Of a DNA stretch of 22,016 bases, positions 1 to 8,010 are shown piece by piece; within the stretch, counting starts at the first letter, position 1, and every line of letters begins with the position of its first letter. This stretch comes from DAIDKA01 sp035943195 (GTDB lineage: Bacteria; Pseudomonadota; Gammaproteobacteria; Steroidobacterales; Steroidobacteraceae). Position numbers and translations under genes: made by a program. The notes below the pieces were generated by a model that did no database searches, was not told the origin of the DNA, and saw only the letters and a list, made by a program, of their open reading frames with translations. The DNA lies in contig DASZCK010000101.1 of assembly GCA_035943195.1 (NCBI GenBank), forward strand, positions 1-22,016, in the 5' to 3' direction.

Positions 1-1
1 G

Positions 2-1597
2 ATCCTGGACACCGAAGAGCGCCTGCCGGCGAGTTGGCCGATCGACGGGACGGTGGGCTATGACTTCCTCTCCAAGGTCAACCGGCTGTGGATGAGTGAC
101 CAGCACACCGATTCCTTGACCTCGACCTACGCCGACTTCACCGGGCATTCCGTGAATCTCGGCGCGGTCATCCGTGAGAAGAAGGAGTTCACCGCGCGCT
201 TTGCCTTTGCCCACGACATGCAACGCCTGTCCGATCGCGCCATCAGCATAGCCCGGCAGTCACGTGAGACCCGCGATCTGAGCCCCCGGCAGATCCGCGA
301 GGCGTTGGCGCAGATCACTGCGTCGTTGGGGATCTACCGCACTTACCGTACGGCGACCGAGATGGCGGACGGGGACCGCAGCGTGTTCGAAGAGGCCGTG
401 CGCACTGCGCGCTTTGCGCGGCCCGATCTGGATCTGACCACCTTCGACTTTCTGCTCACGCTGCTCACCAGGAACCCGCTCAACGCCGAGGAATTCGCGT
501 TTCTGTGTGAATGGCAACAGCTGACGCCCGCGGTCATGGCCAAGGGTGTGGAGGACACGACCTTCTACTGTTTCGACCGGCTGCTCTCCTGCAACGAAGT
601 CGGCGCCCACGCCTCGCTCATCGGGATCTCCTCGGACAAGTTCCACGAATACTGTCACTACCTTAGCGAGCATTGGCCGCGCAATATGCTCGCGACCTCC
701 ACGCATGACAACAAACGCAGCGAGGACGTGCGCACGCGCATCTCGCTGCTGTCCGAGATCCCGGACCGCTGGGCCGCGGCCCTGCATCAATGGTCGACCA
801 TGAACGAGGGAGCCTGGAACAACCGCACTCCGGATCGGCACGCCGAGTATCTGCTTTACCAGACGCTGGTGGGCGCCTGGCCGATCGACGCCGCACGTTC
901 CTGGCAGTACATGCTCAAGGCCTGTCGCGAGGCAAAACTGCGCACCTCATGGCAGGAGCCCAATGCCGGCTACGAGGCGAACATCCAGGGGTTCGTCGAA
1001 CGGGCGCTGGATAATGGCGAGTTTGTGTCCAGCCTGACGGAGTTCGTGGCGCCGCTGATCCAGCCCGGCCGTATCAATAGTCTGGCGCAGACCCTGATCA
1101 AACTGGTGGCCCCCGGCATGCCGGATTTCTATCAGGGAACTGAATTGTGGGATCTGAGCCTGGTGGATCCGGACAACAGACGCCCGGTCGACTATGCACA
1201 GCGCGCCGAACTGCTGGCGCGTTGCCGCTCAATGGACGCCGCGCAGGCACTGGCGGACTGGAATTCCGGCTTGCCGAAACTGTGGCTGATCGATCGGGTC
1301 CTGTCCCTGCGCGCCGCCCGCCCCGAGCAGTTCCAGGAGGCCAGCCGCTATCAGCCGCTGGCGGCGCAGGGCGCGCACCTCGGCAATCTCTTCGCCTTCC
1401 GACGCGGCGAAAATCTGATCGCAGTTGTGCCGCGGCTGACCTTGTCGATCGCGAACCATTGGGAGGACACCCGTCTGCCGCTTCCCGGGGGTTCCTGGAG
1501 GCACGTCTTCACCACTGAGGATCTGTCAGTATCCGCAAGCCCCGATGATCTTTTCAGGCAGTTTCCCGTGGCGCTGTTGCTGAAGCAGGACGCCTGA
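2..1597 (+). CDS. treY: Malto-oligosyltrehalose synthase (TreY), C-terminal 531 residues, 5' end outside window
   Basis: TreY rearranges the reducing-end alpha-1,4 bond of a maltodextrin to the alpha,alpha-1,1 bond of maltooligosyl-trehalose, in the cytoplasm. The frame is open from base 2, and the residues before the first possible start (ILDTEERLPASWPIDGT then VGYDF) match the family's conserved LP..WP..GTTGYDF segment, so the gene continues upstream. Other family signatures are VMAKGVEDTTFY near base 530-560, the STHDNKRSEDVR block near 695-735 and APGMPDFYQGTELWDLS near 1110-1160. The GH13 catalytic acids of the family lie mostly before this fragment and cannot be checked. The stop at 1595-1597 lies 15 bases from the stop of the oppositely oriented treZ, so the two do not share a transcript. 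Identification is firm; only the N-terminus is missing. Confidence 0.95.
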   Translation: MLDTEERLPASWPIDGTVGYDFLSKVNRLWMSDQHTDSLTSTYADFTGHSVNLGAVIREKKEFTARFAFAHDMQRLSDRAISIARQSRETRDLSPRQIREALAQITASLGIYRTYRTATEMADGDRSVFEEAVRTARFARPDLDLTTFDFLLTLLTRNPLNAEEFAFLCEWQQLTPAVMAKGVEDTTFYCFDRLLSCNEVGAHASLIGISSDKFHEYCHYLSEHWPRNMLATSTHDNKRSEDVRTRISLLSEIPDRWAAALHQWSTMNEGAWNNRTPDRHAEYLLYQTLVGAWPIDAARSWQYMLKACREAKLRTSWQEPNAGYEANIQGFVERALDNGEFVSSLTEFVAPLIQPGRINSLAQTLIKLVAPGMPDFYQGTELWDLSLVDPDNRRPVDYAQRAELLARCRSMDAAQALADWNSGLPKLWLIDRVLSLRAARPEQFQEASRYQPLAAQGAHLGNLFAFRRGENLIAVVPRLTLSIANHWEDTRLPLPGGSWRHVFTTEDLSVSASPDDLFRQFPVALLLKQDA

Positions 1598-1612
1598 CAG
1601 GGCGATGACTCG

Positions 1613-3331
1613 TTAGCGGCTCCGGCGATAGATACGTGTCTCATGGGCCGCGAGCTGCGCGGCGCCCGGCGCGTCGCTGACCGAACTGAGTTCCTGCTGC
1701 CAATTGCCCTCCGGCAATGCGAAGTTTGTGGCAAGCTCCGCGAAGTTCGCCGCGACGCACACATCGCCGTTGCTAAATGACAGCCAAGAGCCGACCGCCT
1801 CGCAGGCGACATCCACGGTGTGCGCAGAGGCGCGGGTGCGGCTGGTCTTCAAGGCGATGAGACGTCGATACCAACTCAACAGGTCCTGATGGACGGGTTG
1901 GCTCAGTTCCTCCCAGTTAAGTCGCGAAGCGAGAAAAGTCGCCGCAGATTGCGGGTCGGGTACCTCGGCCTGCCAGGAAAAGCTGGCGAACTCCTTGCGC
2001 CGGCCGGCGGCAACCAGCTGGCCGAGTTCCTGGTTCTGGTGATCGGTGAAGTACAGGAAGGGCGTGCCGGCGCCCCATTCCTCGCCCTGGAACAGCAATG
2101 GAACGAAGGGCGACAGAATCGTGAGCGCAGCGACCGCCTTAAGCTGCAGCGGTTTCAGCATCATACTCAGGCGCTCGCCCTGGGCGCGATTGCCGATCTG
2201 GTCATGGTTCTGCGAACTGACGACGAGCTGGTCCGGGCGCACATCCAGCGGCGTGCGACCATGACGCCGCCGGCGATGGATGGAACGTTGACCCTGGTAC
2301 ACATAGCCGTCGCGCAGTGCGCCGGCAAGGTCCTTGATGCCGTCGAAGTCGGCGTAATAGCCGCTGCTCTCGCCGGTCACAACCCGATGCAGCGCATGAT
2401 GGAAGTCGTCGGACCAATGGGCGTCGAGGCCATAGCCACCACGCGCCGGTGAGTGCACCAGCCGCGGGTCGTTCAGATCGCTTTCGGCGATCAGGACGAT
2501 GGAGCGGCCGGCGGCGGAGGCCCAGGCGTGCAGGGAGGATGCCAGTTCTTCCAGGACGTGTACTGCCTCGAAGCCATAGATTGCATGCACCGCATCCAGT
2601 CGCAGGCCGTCGAAGCCGTAGACGTCCAGCCAGCGGCGGGCGTTGTCGATGACGAACTGCCTGACGCCATCACTGTCGGCGCCGTCATAGTTGACCGCAT
2701 CACCCCAGGTGGTCCTGACACGATCGGTGAAGTAGGGCGCGAATTGGCTGAGATAGTTGCCATCGGGACCCAGATGGTTGTAGACCACGTCGAGGAGCAC
2801 CGCCAGGTTATGGGCGTGGCAGGCGGCAATGAATCGCGCGAGGTCCGCCGGTGTGCCATAGGAGGATTGCGGGGCGTAGAGATAGACGCCGTCGTAACCC
2901 CAGCCGTGTTCGCCGGGAAAGCTGGCCAGCGGCATCAGTTCCAGATGGGTGATGCCCAATGAGGCCAGATAGGGAAGTTTCACGGCGGCGGCCGCATACG
3001 TTCCTTCGGGCGTGAAGGTTCCGATATGCAGCTCGTAGATGACGGCATTGCCCAGGGGCTGTTGCCGAAATTCACTGCGGGTTATGGCTTTGAGCTCACT
3101 CTCATCGACAATGAACGACGCTGCATGAACGCCCAACGGCTGCCAGGCGGATCGTGGGTCCGGCAGCGGCGGGCCACCATCGAGCGAGTAGCGGTACCCG
3201 TCGGCGATTGCTCCGGGAGTGCACTCGATGCTCCAATTGCCGGCCTCGTCGGCGCGCATCGCAAAGCGTTCGTCGGCGCACACCAGCTCGACGCTCGTCT
3301 TGGCGAGCGGCGCCCACACTGAAAATTTCAT
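1613..3331 (-). CDS. treZ: Malto-oligosyltrehalose trehalohydrolase (TreZ)
   Basis: TreZ hydrolyses maltooligosyl-trehalose to free trehalose, completing the pathway begun by TreY. The 572-residue product has the family's usual length. An N-terminal E-set/CBM48-like beta domain (residues about 1-90, starting MKFSVWAPLAKT) precedes a GH13 barrel. Visible GH13 regions are DVVYNH (181-186), GLRLDAVHA with nucleophile D246, IAESD with acid/base E283 and SQNHDQIGNR with D377. The sequence EHGWGYDGVYLYAPQSSYG (141-159) is typical of the TreZ/branching-enzyme group. The ATG at 3331 gives the expected domain start, although the ribosome site in front of it is weak. The gene is complete and is arranged tail to tail with treY rather than in the common co-directional order. 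Confidence 0.96.
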   Translation of the reverse strand: MKFSVWAPLAKTSVELVCADERFAMRADEAGNWSIECTPGAIADGYRYSLDGGPPLPDPRSAWQPLGVHAASFIVDESELKAITRSEFRQQPLGNAVIYELHIGTFTPEGTYAAAAVKLPYLASLGITHLELMPLASFPGEHGWGYDGVYLYAPQSSYGTPADLARFIAACHAHNLAVLLDVVYNHLGPDGNYLSQFAPYFTDRVRTTWGDAVNYDGADSDGVRQFVIDNARRWLDVYGFDGLRLDAVHAIYGFEAVHVLEELASSLHAWASAAGRSIVLIAESDLNDPRLVHSPARGGYGLDAHWSDDFHHALHRVVTGESSGYYADFDGIKDLAGALRDGYVYQGQRSIHRRRRHGRTPLDVRPDQLVVSSQNHDQIGNRAQGERLSMMLKPLQLKAVAALTILSPFVPLLFQGEEWGAGTPFLYFTDHQNQELGQLVAAGRRKEFASFSWQAEVPDPQSAATFLASRLNWEELSQPVHQDLLSWYRRLIALKTSRTRASAHTVDVACEAVGSWLSFSNGDVCVAANFAELATNFALPEGNWQQELSSVSDAPGAAQLAAHETRIYRRSR

Positions 3332-3350
3332 CGCTCAAGCTAAACACGGA

Positions 3351-3356
3351 AATATA
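3351..3356 (-). promoter_or_regulatory. Possible -10 element for treZ
   Basis: On the minus strand TATATT lies 19 bases before the treZ start codon, in the 97-base gap after the upstream minus-strand gene. No good -35 hexamer is present at 16-18 bases spacing, so this is a weak candidate only. The gap also holds a short perfect inverted repeat, CCGAC-CGC-GTCGG at 3401-3413, without a following T run. Confidence 0.25.
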
Positions 3357-3428
3357 GCCCCAGTGACCGATGCAGCCATTCGCCGTCATGTAGGAATCCT
3401 CCGACCGCGTCGGCACGGCAGCCCAGGG

Positions 3429-4829
3429 TCAGCGCAGGGCGAGGGTATCGCGTCGCCAAGTCAGGTCCTGCCAACGCCCGAAGTCGCGCAGCAGCTCCGG
3501 GCTGCTGGCCAGCCGGACTGTCACCAGATCATCGAGCCGCAGTTCCTCGAAGCTGTGTCGAAAATGTCCGTGCTCCTTGACCTCCAAGGCAATCAGCAGC
3601 CGCCTCGTGCCGGCGGCGTAGCCCGCATAGTCGATGTAGCCCACTTCTGGGTCCTCGCTACCCGGCGGTACCACATCGACCACCCAGGCTCCGCCACGTC
3701 GGTGGAAGATCCACAGCTCACGCCAGCTCGCAAGCGGCTGCACGGCGAGCACCAAGGCTTGTCCGGGCGCGACCAGCTGCGCTGAAGCGAGCCAGGCAAT
3801 GCCGTAAGTACAGCGTTGCACCAGGGGCGCGGCCCCGGCTGGCGGCGCGTGCAGCGCAATGCATGTCTGCCCCGGATCCCCAGCAACCGCCGACAGGCGG
3901 AAGCCCTCCACATGCATCGTGGGGACGACCGACGCCCAGCGACTGGCACTGACCCGGATCGCGGCGTCGGTGTAATCGGTACGATGATCCTGTCCCAGGT
4001 CCCCGGTTTGCACGCGCAGCAGTTCAGCCAGGCTTCGCTGACTGGCGGCCGCGGCGGATTGACCCTGACGCGCCTTTTCAAAGGCCAGCACGGCCCACAC
4101 GGCCGCGCGCCGTGCGTGCACACGACTGCGCGTCAGGGGCGTGAGATCGCGTACCTCGATGCCCTCCAGGACGGCGCTGCGCTCCTGATCCAGCGTGGTC
4201 CGGGCGACCGGGCTCATGGCAGGATCGATGCAGTCGGGCCGGGTGAGGCTCAAGGCGGCGAGTGCGCGCTCCTCGGCAGTGGCCGAAGGCATGGACAACA
4301 CGCGGCGAAACAGCGCCCCGTCGTAACACACCCGCATCTGCCCATTGCGCTCGAAACTGCGCATCTGAATGCCGGCCTGTGCGACCACATCCAGGTGGGC
4401 GCCGATGTCAGTGGCAGCGCCTGCAGCGCCCGATGCGGCATCCGCCAACCGCTCGGCCATCCGCGCTATGGATTCAAGCGGTTCGGCTGTCAGGGCCTGC
4501 GGGGGAACGGCCTTGATGTAAGCAGCGCCATAGCTGATCCCCAGTGCCTCCGAGCCGCGACTCTCGCGCAGAAATCTCAGGACCGCCAGCAGTTCGGGTG
4601 CATCGCCTGCGGTGAGCCCCAACGGGCGCACCGCCTCACTGCGCAGGTAGCCGCCGCGTTCACGCCGGTAGTTGTACACCCGCAGATAACCGGCACGTTC
4701 GCCGCGCACTTCCAGAACATCTCCCTGCCACAGCGTGGTCAGTTCCGTCGCGGTGGACTGCGGCGCCGAGCGCAGCGCAGTATGGTCCTGGACCACGATG
4801 GCGAGGGCGGCAGCCAGCGCGAGGATCAC
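3429..4829 (-). CDS. Uncharacterised protein with N-terminal SH3-like segment, coupled to the SPFH gene
   Basis: I do not recognise this 466-residue protein as a whole. It starts with a short hydrophobic stretch (residues 1-13), which may be a minimal signal peptide or anchor. Residues about 15-70 then look like a bacterial SH3 domain: TALRSAPQSTA, LWQGDVLEVRGERAGYLRVYN and GGYLRSEAVRPLG follow the usual strand pattern. The middle (about 75-290) is rich in Ala and Arg and mostly helical. The C-terminal 170 residues look beta-rich with many Trp residues (WRELWIFHRRGGAWVVDV) and hold one Cys pair region. The GTG start overlaps the stop of the upstream SPFH gene as GTGA, so translation is probably coupled and the two products may act together at the envelope. 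Function is unknown. Confidence 0.8.
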   Translation of the reverse strand: MILALAAALAIVVQDHTALRSAPQSTATELTTLWQGDVLEVRGERAGYLRVYNYRRERGGYLRSEAVRPLGLTAGDAPELLAVLRFLRESRGSEALGISYGAAYIKAVPPQALTAEPLESIARMAERLADAASGAAGAATDIGAHLDVVAQAGIQMRSFERNGQMRVCYDGALFRRVLSMPSATAEERALAALSLTRPDCIDPAMSPVARTTLDQERSAVLEGIEVRDLTPLTRSRVHARRAAVWAVLAFEKARQGQSAAAASQRSLAELLRVQTGDLGQDHRTDYTDAAIRVSASRWASVVPTMHVEGFRLSAVAGDPGQTCIALHAPPAGAAPLVQRCTYGIAWLASAQLVAPGQALVLAVQPLASWRELWIFHRRGGAWVVDVVPPGSEDPEVGYIDYAGYAAGTRRLLIALEVKEHGHFRHSFEELRLDDLVTVRLASSPELLRDFGRWQDLTWRRDTLALR

Positions 4830-6025
4830 GGCTTGGTCTCCGGTTGATCACCGAGCAGGTTTGAACCAATGAAGTGACCGGCGGCCGGGGTGGGCGCGAT
4901 GATGACCTGGACTTTATCCGAGAGCTTGTCCGCCAGGGTTTTTTGGATCAGGAGCGGATACTGCGTGATCAGCACGCCCTCGCGCTGCATCTGACCGGCG
5001 GTCGCTTTGCCGACCAGATCGAGCCGATAGGCCTCCGCATCGGCCAACTTCTGGCGCGAATCCGCCTCGCCGCGCGCCTCGATGCGACGTGCCTCGGCGG
5101 CGCCTTCCGCCATGCGTATCCGCGATACCTTGTCGGCCTCGGCCTCCAGCTGCCGCTGTTCGATCTGTTTCTGCTTGAAGGGCAGGATGTGCTGCATGGT
5201 CTCCTCCTGCGCCTTCGCCGCGATGACCTGCTGCGCCCCGGCAGCCTCGGAGTCCAGCAGTGTCTGTTTGACCTGCGCCTGCTTCAGCTGCAGCGTGTAA
5301 CCGATCTTCTCCGTCTCGAGTTCCTCATTCAGAAGCTTTTCCATGCCGGCCCGATAGTCGGCCGGCAGATCCACCTGTCCCATGCTGACGCTGCGCAGTA
5401 CCAATCCCATGGCCGCCAGCCGCGGTTTGAGCTGGGCCGCAAGCTCGCGCTGGATGTCGGCGCGCCGACCGGTGAAGATCTCCCGCACCGTGTGCCGGGC
5501 GAACAGCGGATAGGCAATGTCCTGCACGGCGGGCCGCACCAGGTCCGCATTCAGATCGTCCGGGTAGTCCTTCGCCAGCTGCGCGATTCGGCTGCGGTCG
5601 ATGGCCCAGCGAATGGTGAGGTCGACACCGATCGACAGGCCTTCGGTGGACTGGAAGGGGGCAGGACCCGTGGCACTCGCGCCCTCGGTGAGCCGATACA
5701 CCTGATCGCGAGTGGAAAAGTGCCGCACCTGGTGAACCTTCGGCAGTACCAGTACTGTACCGCCTGAGAAGGCCATCACCGAGCCGTTGAGCTGATTCGA
5801 TCGCACCAGCACTTCACCGCTGGTGGCGGTGGCAATGGGCGGATTGCGGTACAGACCGTAGCCGCAGGCCACCAGCACCGCGCCGGCAGTCAGTCGCCAG
5901 CGATGCCGTGCTGTCGCGGTGCCGAGTGCACGCCCGGTTGCCGCCAGGGCGCTGCCGAGCCGGACAATGGGTACGATCAGTACCCGACGCAGAACCTCGA
6001 GAACCTCGTCCACCCGCCCAGACAT
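4826..6025 (-). CDS. SPFH/band-7 (prohibitin-like) membrane protein
   Basis: SPFH proteins form large oligomeric membrane scaffolds that often regulate proteases or organise membrane domains. This 399-residue protein has a basic, amphipathic N-terminal region and one transmembrane segment (about residues 44-59, LTAGAVLVACGYGLY). An SPFH domain follows (about 65-235), with features such as VDLTIRWAID and the Ala/Gln/Glu-rich heptads after LNEELETEKIG. Residues 225-330 are a long coiled coil carrying the EAEADKVSRIRMAEGAAEARRIEARGEA-type repeats normal for the family (about 287-315). The start at 6025 is supported by GGAGGTA ending five bases upstream. The C-terminal tail is not one I can assign. 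Its partner gene, overlapping by four bases, encodes an SH3-like protein. Family assignment is firm, cellular role is not. Confidence 0.9.
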   Translation of the reverse strand: MSGRVDEVLEVLRRVLIVPIVRLGSALAATGRALGTATARHRWRLTAGAVLVACGYGLYRNPPIATATSGEVLVRSNQLNGSVMAFSGGTVLVLPKVHQVRHFSTRDQVYRLTEGASATGPAPFQSTEGLSIGVDLTIRWAIDRSRIAQLAKDYPDDLNADLVRPAVQDIAYPLFARHTVREIFTGRRADIQRELAAQLKPRLAAMGLVLRSVSMGQVDLPADYRAGMEKLLNEELETEKIGYTLQLKQAQVKQTLLDSEAAGAQQVIAAKAQEETMQHILPFKQKQIEQRQLEAEADKVSRIRMAEGAAEARRIEARGEADSRQKLADAEAYRLDLVGKATAGQMQREGVLITQYPLLIQKTLADKLSDKVQVIIAPTPAAGHFIGSNLLGDQPETKP

Positions 6026-6030
6026 TTCCC

Positions 6031-6037
6031 TACCTCC
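6031..6037 (-). promoter_or_regulatory. Ribosome binding site of the SPFH gene
   Basis: GGAGGTA on the minus strand sits five bases before the ATG at 6025 and fixes that start. The surrounding gap, 6026-6122, shows no convincing promoter. Confidence 0.7.
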
Positions 6038-6075
6038 GCGAATTTGCCGCGTAGTAAGTCTGGAGGCGGGTTGTG

Positions 6076-6112
6076 GCGGCGGGATGCCGCAATAATGGCG
6101 CTATAAGGCGCC
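6076..6112. repeat. Two short inverted repeats in the gap after the cytochrome c gene
   Basis: GCGGC-GGGAT-GCCGC (6076-6090) and GGCGC-TATAAG-GCGCC (6097-6101 with 6108-6112) are perfect five-base stems just downstream of the minus-strand cytochrome c gene and upstream of the SPFH gene. They could mark the end of the flavocytochrome transcript, but neither is followed by a T run on the minus strand, so a factor-independent terminator is not shown. Confidence 0.3.
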
Positions 6113-6122
6113 CGGCTGAATG

Positions 6123-6464
6123 TCAGTGCGCCTGGTATTTGCCTGCGACGTACGCGCTAAGGGCATCGAGCTGTGCGTCGGTGATTTCGGTTTTGCGAAA
6201 GGGCGCCATCAGCAGAATACCCTGGCGTACGAACACGGCCACGGCCTGCCTTGATAGATCAGTGCGATCGAGCAGCACCGCAGGCAGCTTGCCCTGGTAT
6301 TTCAACTGCAGCGACTGGGTACCGGGATGTCCCGGTCCGGGCGCATGGCAGGGAGCGCACCAGTATTCAAAGACCGCCTTGCCGGAGACTTCCGTCGGTT
6401 GCTCCGCGATCGCCACCTGGGCGCTCAGGGCGGCCGCCAGAAGAATCATGAATGAGCGCAGCAT
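6123..6464 (-). CDS. Small exported cytochrome c, probable electron-accepting subunit of the adjacent flavoprotein
   Basis: The 113-residue product begins with a Sec signal peptide (MLRSFMILLAAALSAQVAIA, cleavage after about residue 20) and carries one haem c motif, CAPCH at 36-40, with M86 in LLMAPFRKTEIT as the likely distal ligand. This is a class I, short monohaem cytochrome for the periplasm. The ATG at 6464 overlaps the stop of the flavoprotein gene by one base (TGATG), and a longer reading from 6491 would destroy the signal peptide, so the shorter start is preferred. In p-cresol methylhydroxylase and eugenol hydroxylase a similar small cytochrome takes electrons from the flavin subunit. 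By position and type this gene should do the same, which is inference. The mature domain ends with the normal helix LDALSAYVAGKY. Confidence 0.92.
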   Translation of the reverse strand: MLRSFMILLAAALSAQVAIAEQPTEVSGKAVFEYWCAPCHAPGPGHPGTQSLQLKYQGKLPAVLLDRTDLSRQAVAVFVRQGILLMAPFRKTEITDAQLDALSAYVAGKYQAH

Positions 6465-7984
6465 CACGCCTTCCTCAGGTGCTTGGGCCACACACCATAG
6501 CGACCCGCAGAGAGGATGCCCCTCGGATCCACGGCGTCCTTGATGGTTTCCCGAAGTCGTGTCAAGGCGTGATCATTGTAGGAATAGGTCCCCGCAACCA
6601 GGTCCTGGAAAGCCGCGGGCGCCCGGTACTCCGCCCAGCCGCGCTCGGCGGCGAGGTGCACCCAGCTTTCGAATGCGCGGCGCATCTTGGCATTGCGGAC
6701 CTTGTCGCGGCCGATGGGAAACATGATGAGACACACCAGCGTGCGGTCCCAGTTGGTCATGTAGACGGGCCCGACGATGCCGAGGTTCTCACCGCCGCTC
6801 ACCGTCGCCAGATTGTCACGGTAGAACTTCTTGAACTCCAACAGCGACTCGCCGGTGCGCGGCACGATGGGAGAAAACCCGATATGACCGCCGTCGGGTT
6901 CGGGATTTCCCGGACTGCGACCCAGCATGGAGAAGGTGGAAAGATTGGGGATGCCGAAGTTCACCAGGCGCACGCGCGCCTGTGCCTCCGGGGACAGCGG
7001 GGTGTGGAAGAGCTCGCCCTCGACGAACTTCACACCGGTAATGGCCGTGAACTTGGTTTTGGCGTAGTTCATCTGCGCCCGTACCACTTCCTCGGGTCCG
7101 TAGATGGGTACCTGGATGTTCCAGGCGGCGGAGTTCGCTCCGAAGCCACCGAATATCTGGGTGGAACCGTTCACGACGTGGGCGTTTTCGAGCAGGTTGA
7201 GTACGTCGAGCATGGGCACGATGTCCTCATCGCGCCCCGAGGATACCGTCGCGGTCCACATGGCCTCGGGCCGCGGCATGAGATAGAAGCCCATCTTGGT
7301 GACGACCCCGAAATTCGACTGGCGGAAAAGACCGTCGACCCAGGGCCCGAATCCCCAGCGGTTGTGCTGCCAGGACTTCGCATTCGGGACCGCGCCCATG
7401 CCGGTGCGGACGACCTCGCCGTTGGCCAGTACCACCTCCATGCCGCAGTGGGAGCCGAAATGATCGCGGAATGGGGCAGCCGTCCAGCCGCCGCCGCCAT
7501 CCAGCGCATTGCCGATCACACTGCCCCAGCCCGGATCCGGCGGATCGATCCACACATCCAGGCCCGCCTTGGTGACGTGGTCGTACAGGTCGAAATAGCT
7601 GACCCCGGGCTCGACCAGTGCGTAGGCATTGCGGCCACTGACCTCCAGCACTCGGTTCATGCGCTTCAGATCAAGCACCACACTGCCGGAATACACCGGC
7701 GCGGAGCCGCCGTAGGCAAGATTGCGTCCGGTGGAAATGGGATACAGAGGAATGCCGTGTTGATTGGCGGCGCGCACCACCGCCTGCACCTGTTCGAGCG
7801 TCGCCGGCGCCACGGCAGCCGAGGCCATTCGATCTTCCGGTTCACCAAAGAACGGGGAGTAGGCATCACGGTACAGGGCAATATCCGCGTCGCTGGTGAA
7901 GACCCACTCGGCGCCGACACTGTGCCGCCAGGCGGCCAGCGCGGCATTGAAGTCGGTGGGACTGACATTGGGCGGTAGCGCCAT
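6464..7984 (-). CDS. VAO/PCMH-family flavoprotein (4-alkylphenol / vanillyl-type oxidoreductase)
   Basis: A 506-residue FAD enzyme of the vanillyl-alcohol oxidase/p-cresol methylhydroxylase family, which oxidises para-substituted phenols at the benzylic carbon. The FAD-binding PCMH domain covers about 50-240 (PISTGRNLAYGG, GMEVVLANGEVVRTGMGAVP) and the FAD-linked C-terminal domain about 240-500 (DAVDPRGILSAGRYGVWP). Compared by eye with Penicillium VAO, Y91 matches Tyr108, D150 Asp170, Y453-R454 Tyr503-Arg504 and H367 (in GGHIGFSP) the covalent-FAD His422, while W167 replaces Tyr187. The flavin is therefore probably histidyl-linked as in VAO, although the gene is followed directly by a cytochrome as in PCMH. 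GGAG seven bases before the ATG at 7984 fixes the start. No export signal is visible. Substrate is unknown; p-cresol, eugenol-like or lignin-derived phenols are candidates. Confidence 0.93.
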   Translation of the reverse strand: MALPPNVSPTDFNAALAAWRHSVGAEWVFTSDADIALYRDAYSPFFGEPEDRMASAAVAPATLEQVQAVVRAANQHGIPLYPISTGRNLAYGGSAPVYSGSVVLDLKRMNRVLEVSGRNAYALVEPGVSYFDLYDHVTKAGLDVWIDPPDPGWGSVIGNALDGGGGWTAAPFRDHFGSHCGMEVVLANGEVVRTGMGAVPNAKSWQHNRWGFGPWVDGLFRQSNFGVVTKMGFYLMPRPEAMWTATVSSGRDEDIVPMLDVLNLLENAHVVNGSTQIFGGFGANSAAWNIQVPIYGPEEVVRAQMNYAKTKFTAITGVKFVEGELFHTPLSPEAQARVRLVNFGIPNLSTFSMLGRSPGNPEPDGGHIGFSPIVPRTGESLLEFKKFYRDNLATVSGGENLGIVGPVYMTNWDRTLVCLIMFPIGRDKVRNAKMRRAFESWVHLAAERGWAEYRAPAAFQDLVAGTYSYNDHALTRLRETIKDAVDPRGILSAGRYGVWPKHLRKA

Positions 7985-7991
7985 GGAAGAA

Positions 7992-7995
7992 CTCC
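7992..7995 (-). promoter_or_regulatory. Ribosome binding site deciding the start of the VAO/PCMH-type flavoprotein
   Basis: GGAG (in CCGGAGT, minus strand) lies seven bases before the ATG at 7984. The open frame runs upstream to 8152, but those 56 residues are Arg/Pro-rich, overlap the preceding gene and match nothing in the family. Confidence 0.65.
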
Positions 7996-8010
7996 GGAAG
8001 GCTTTGGGAT

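Noticed and set aside
53..55. GTG at 53 as the true treY start
   Set aside because: The frame is open to the window edge, and the residues before it match the conserved TreY segment, so the gene is cut by the window rather than starting here.
3401..3413. Inverted repeat CCGAC-CGC-GTCGG as a terminator
   Set aside because: The stem is only five bases and no T run follows on the minus strand.
3816..4847. A 343-codon plus-strand open frame opposite the SH3-like protein gene
   Set aside because: Although the minus-strand protein is unknown, that one has an SH3-like segment and a GTGA overlap with an SPFH gene, while the plus frame shows only Arg/Gly/His-rich shadow composition.
6452..7978. A 508-codon open frame on the plus strand opposite the flavoprotein gene
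   Set aside because: It is the antisense of a gene with clear family motifs, has no recognisable domain and is Gly/His/Arg-rich, as expected of mirror frames in GC-rich DNA.
6464..7984. Naming the flavoprotein p-cresol methylhydroxylase (pchF)
   Set aside because: The FAD-anchor position looks like the histidine of VAO, active-site residues are mixed, and the substrate cannot be read from sequence.
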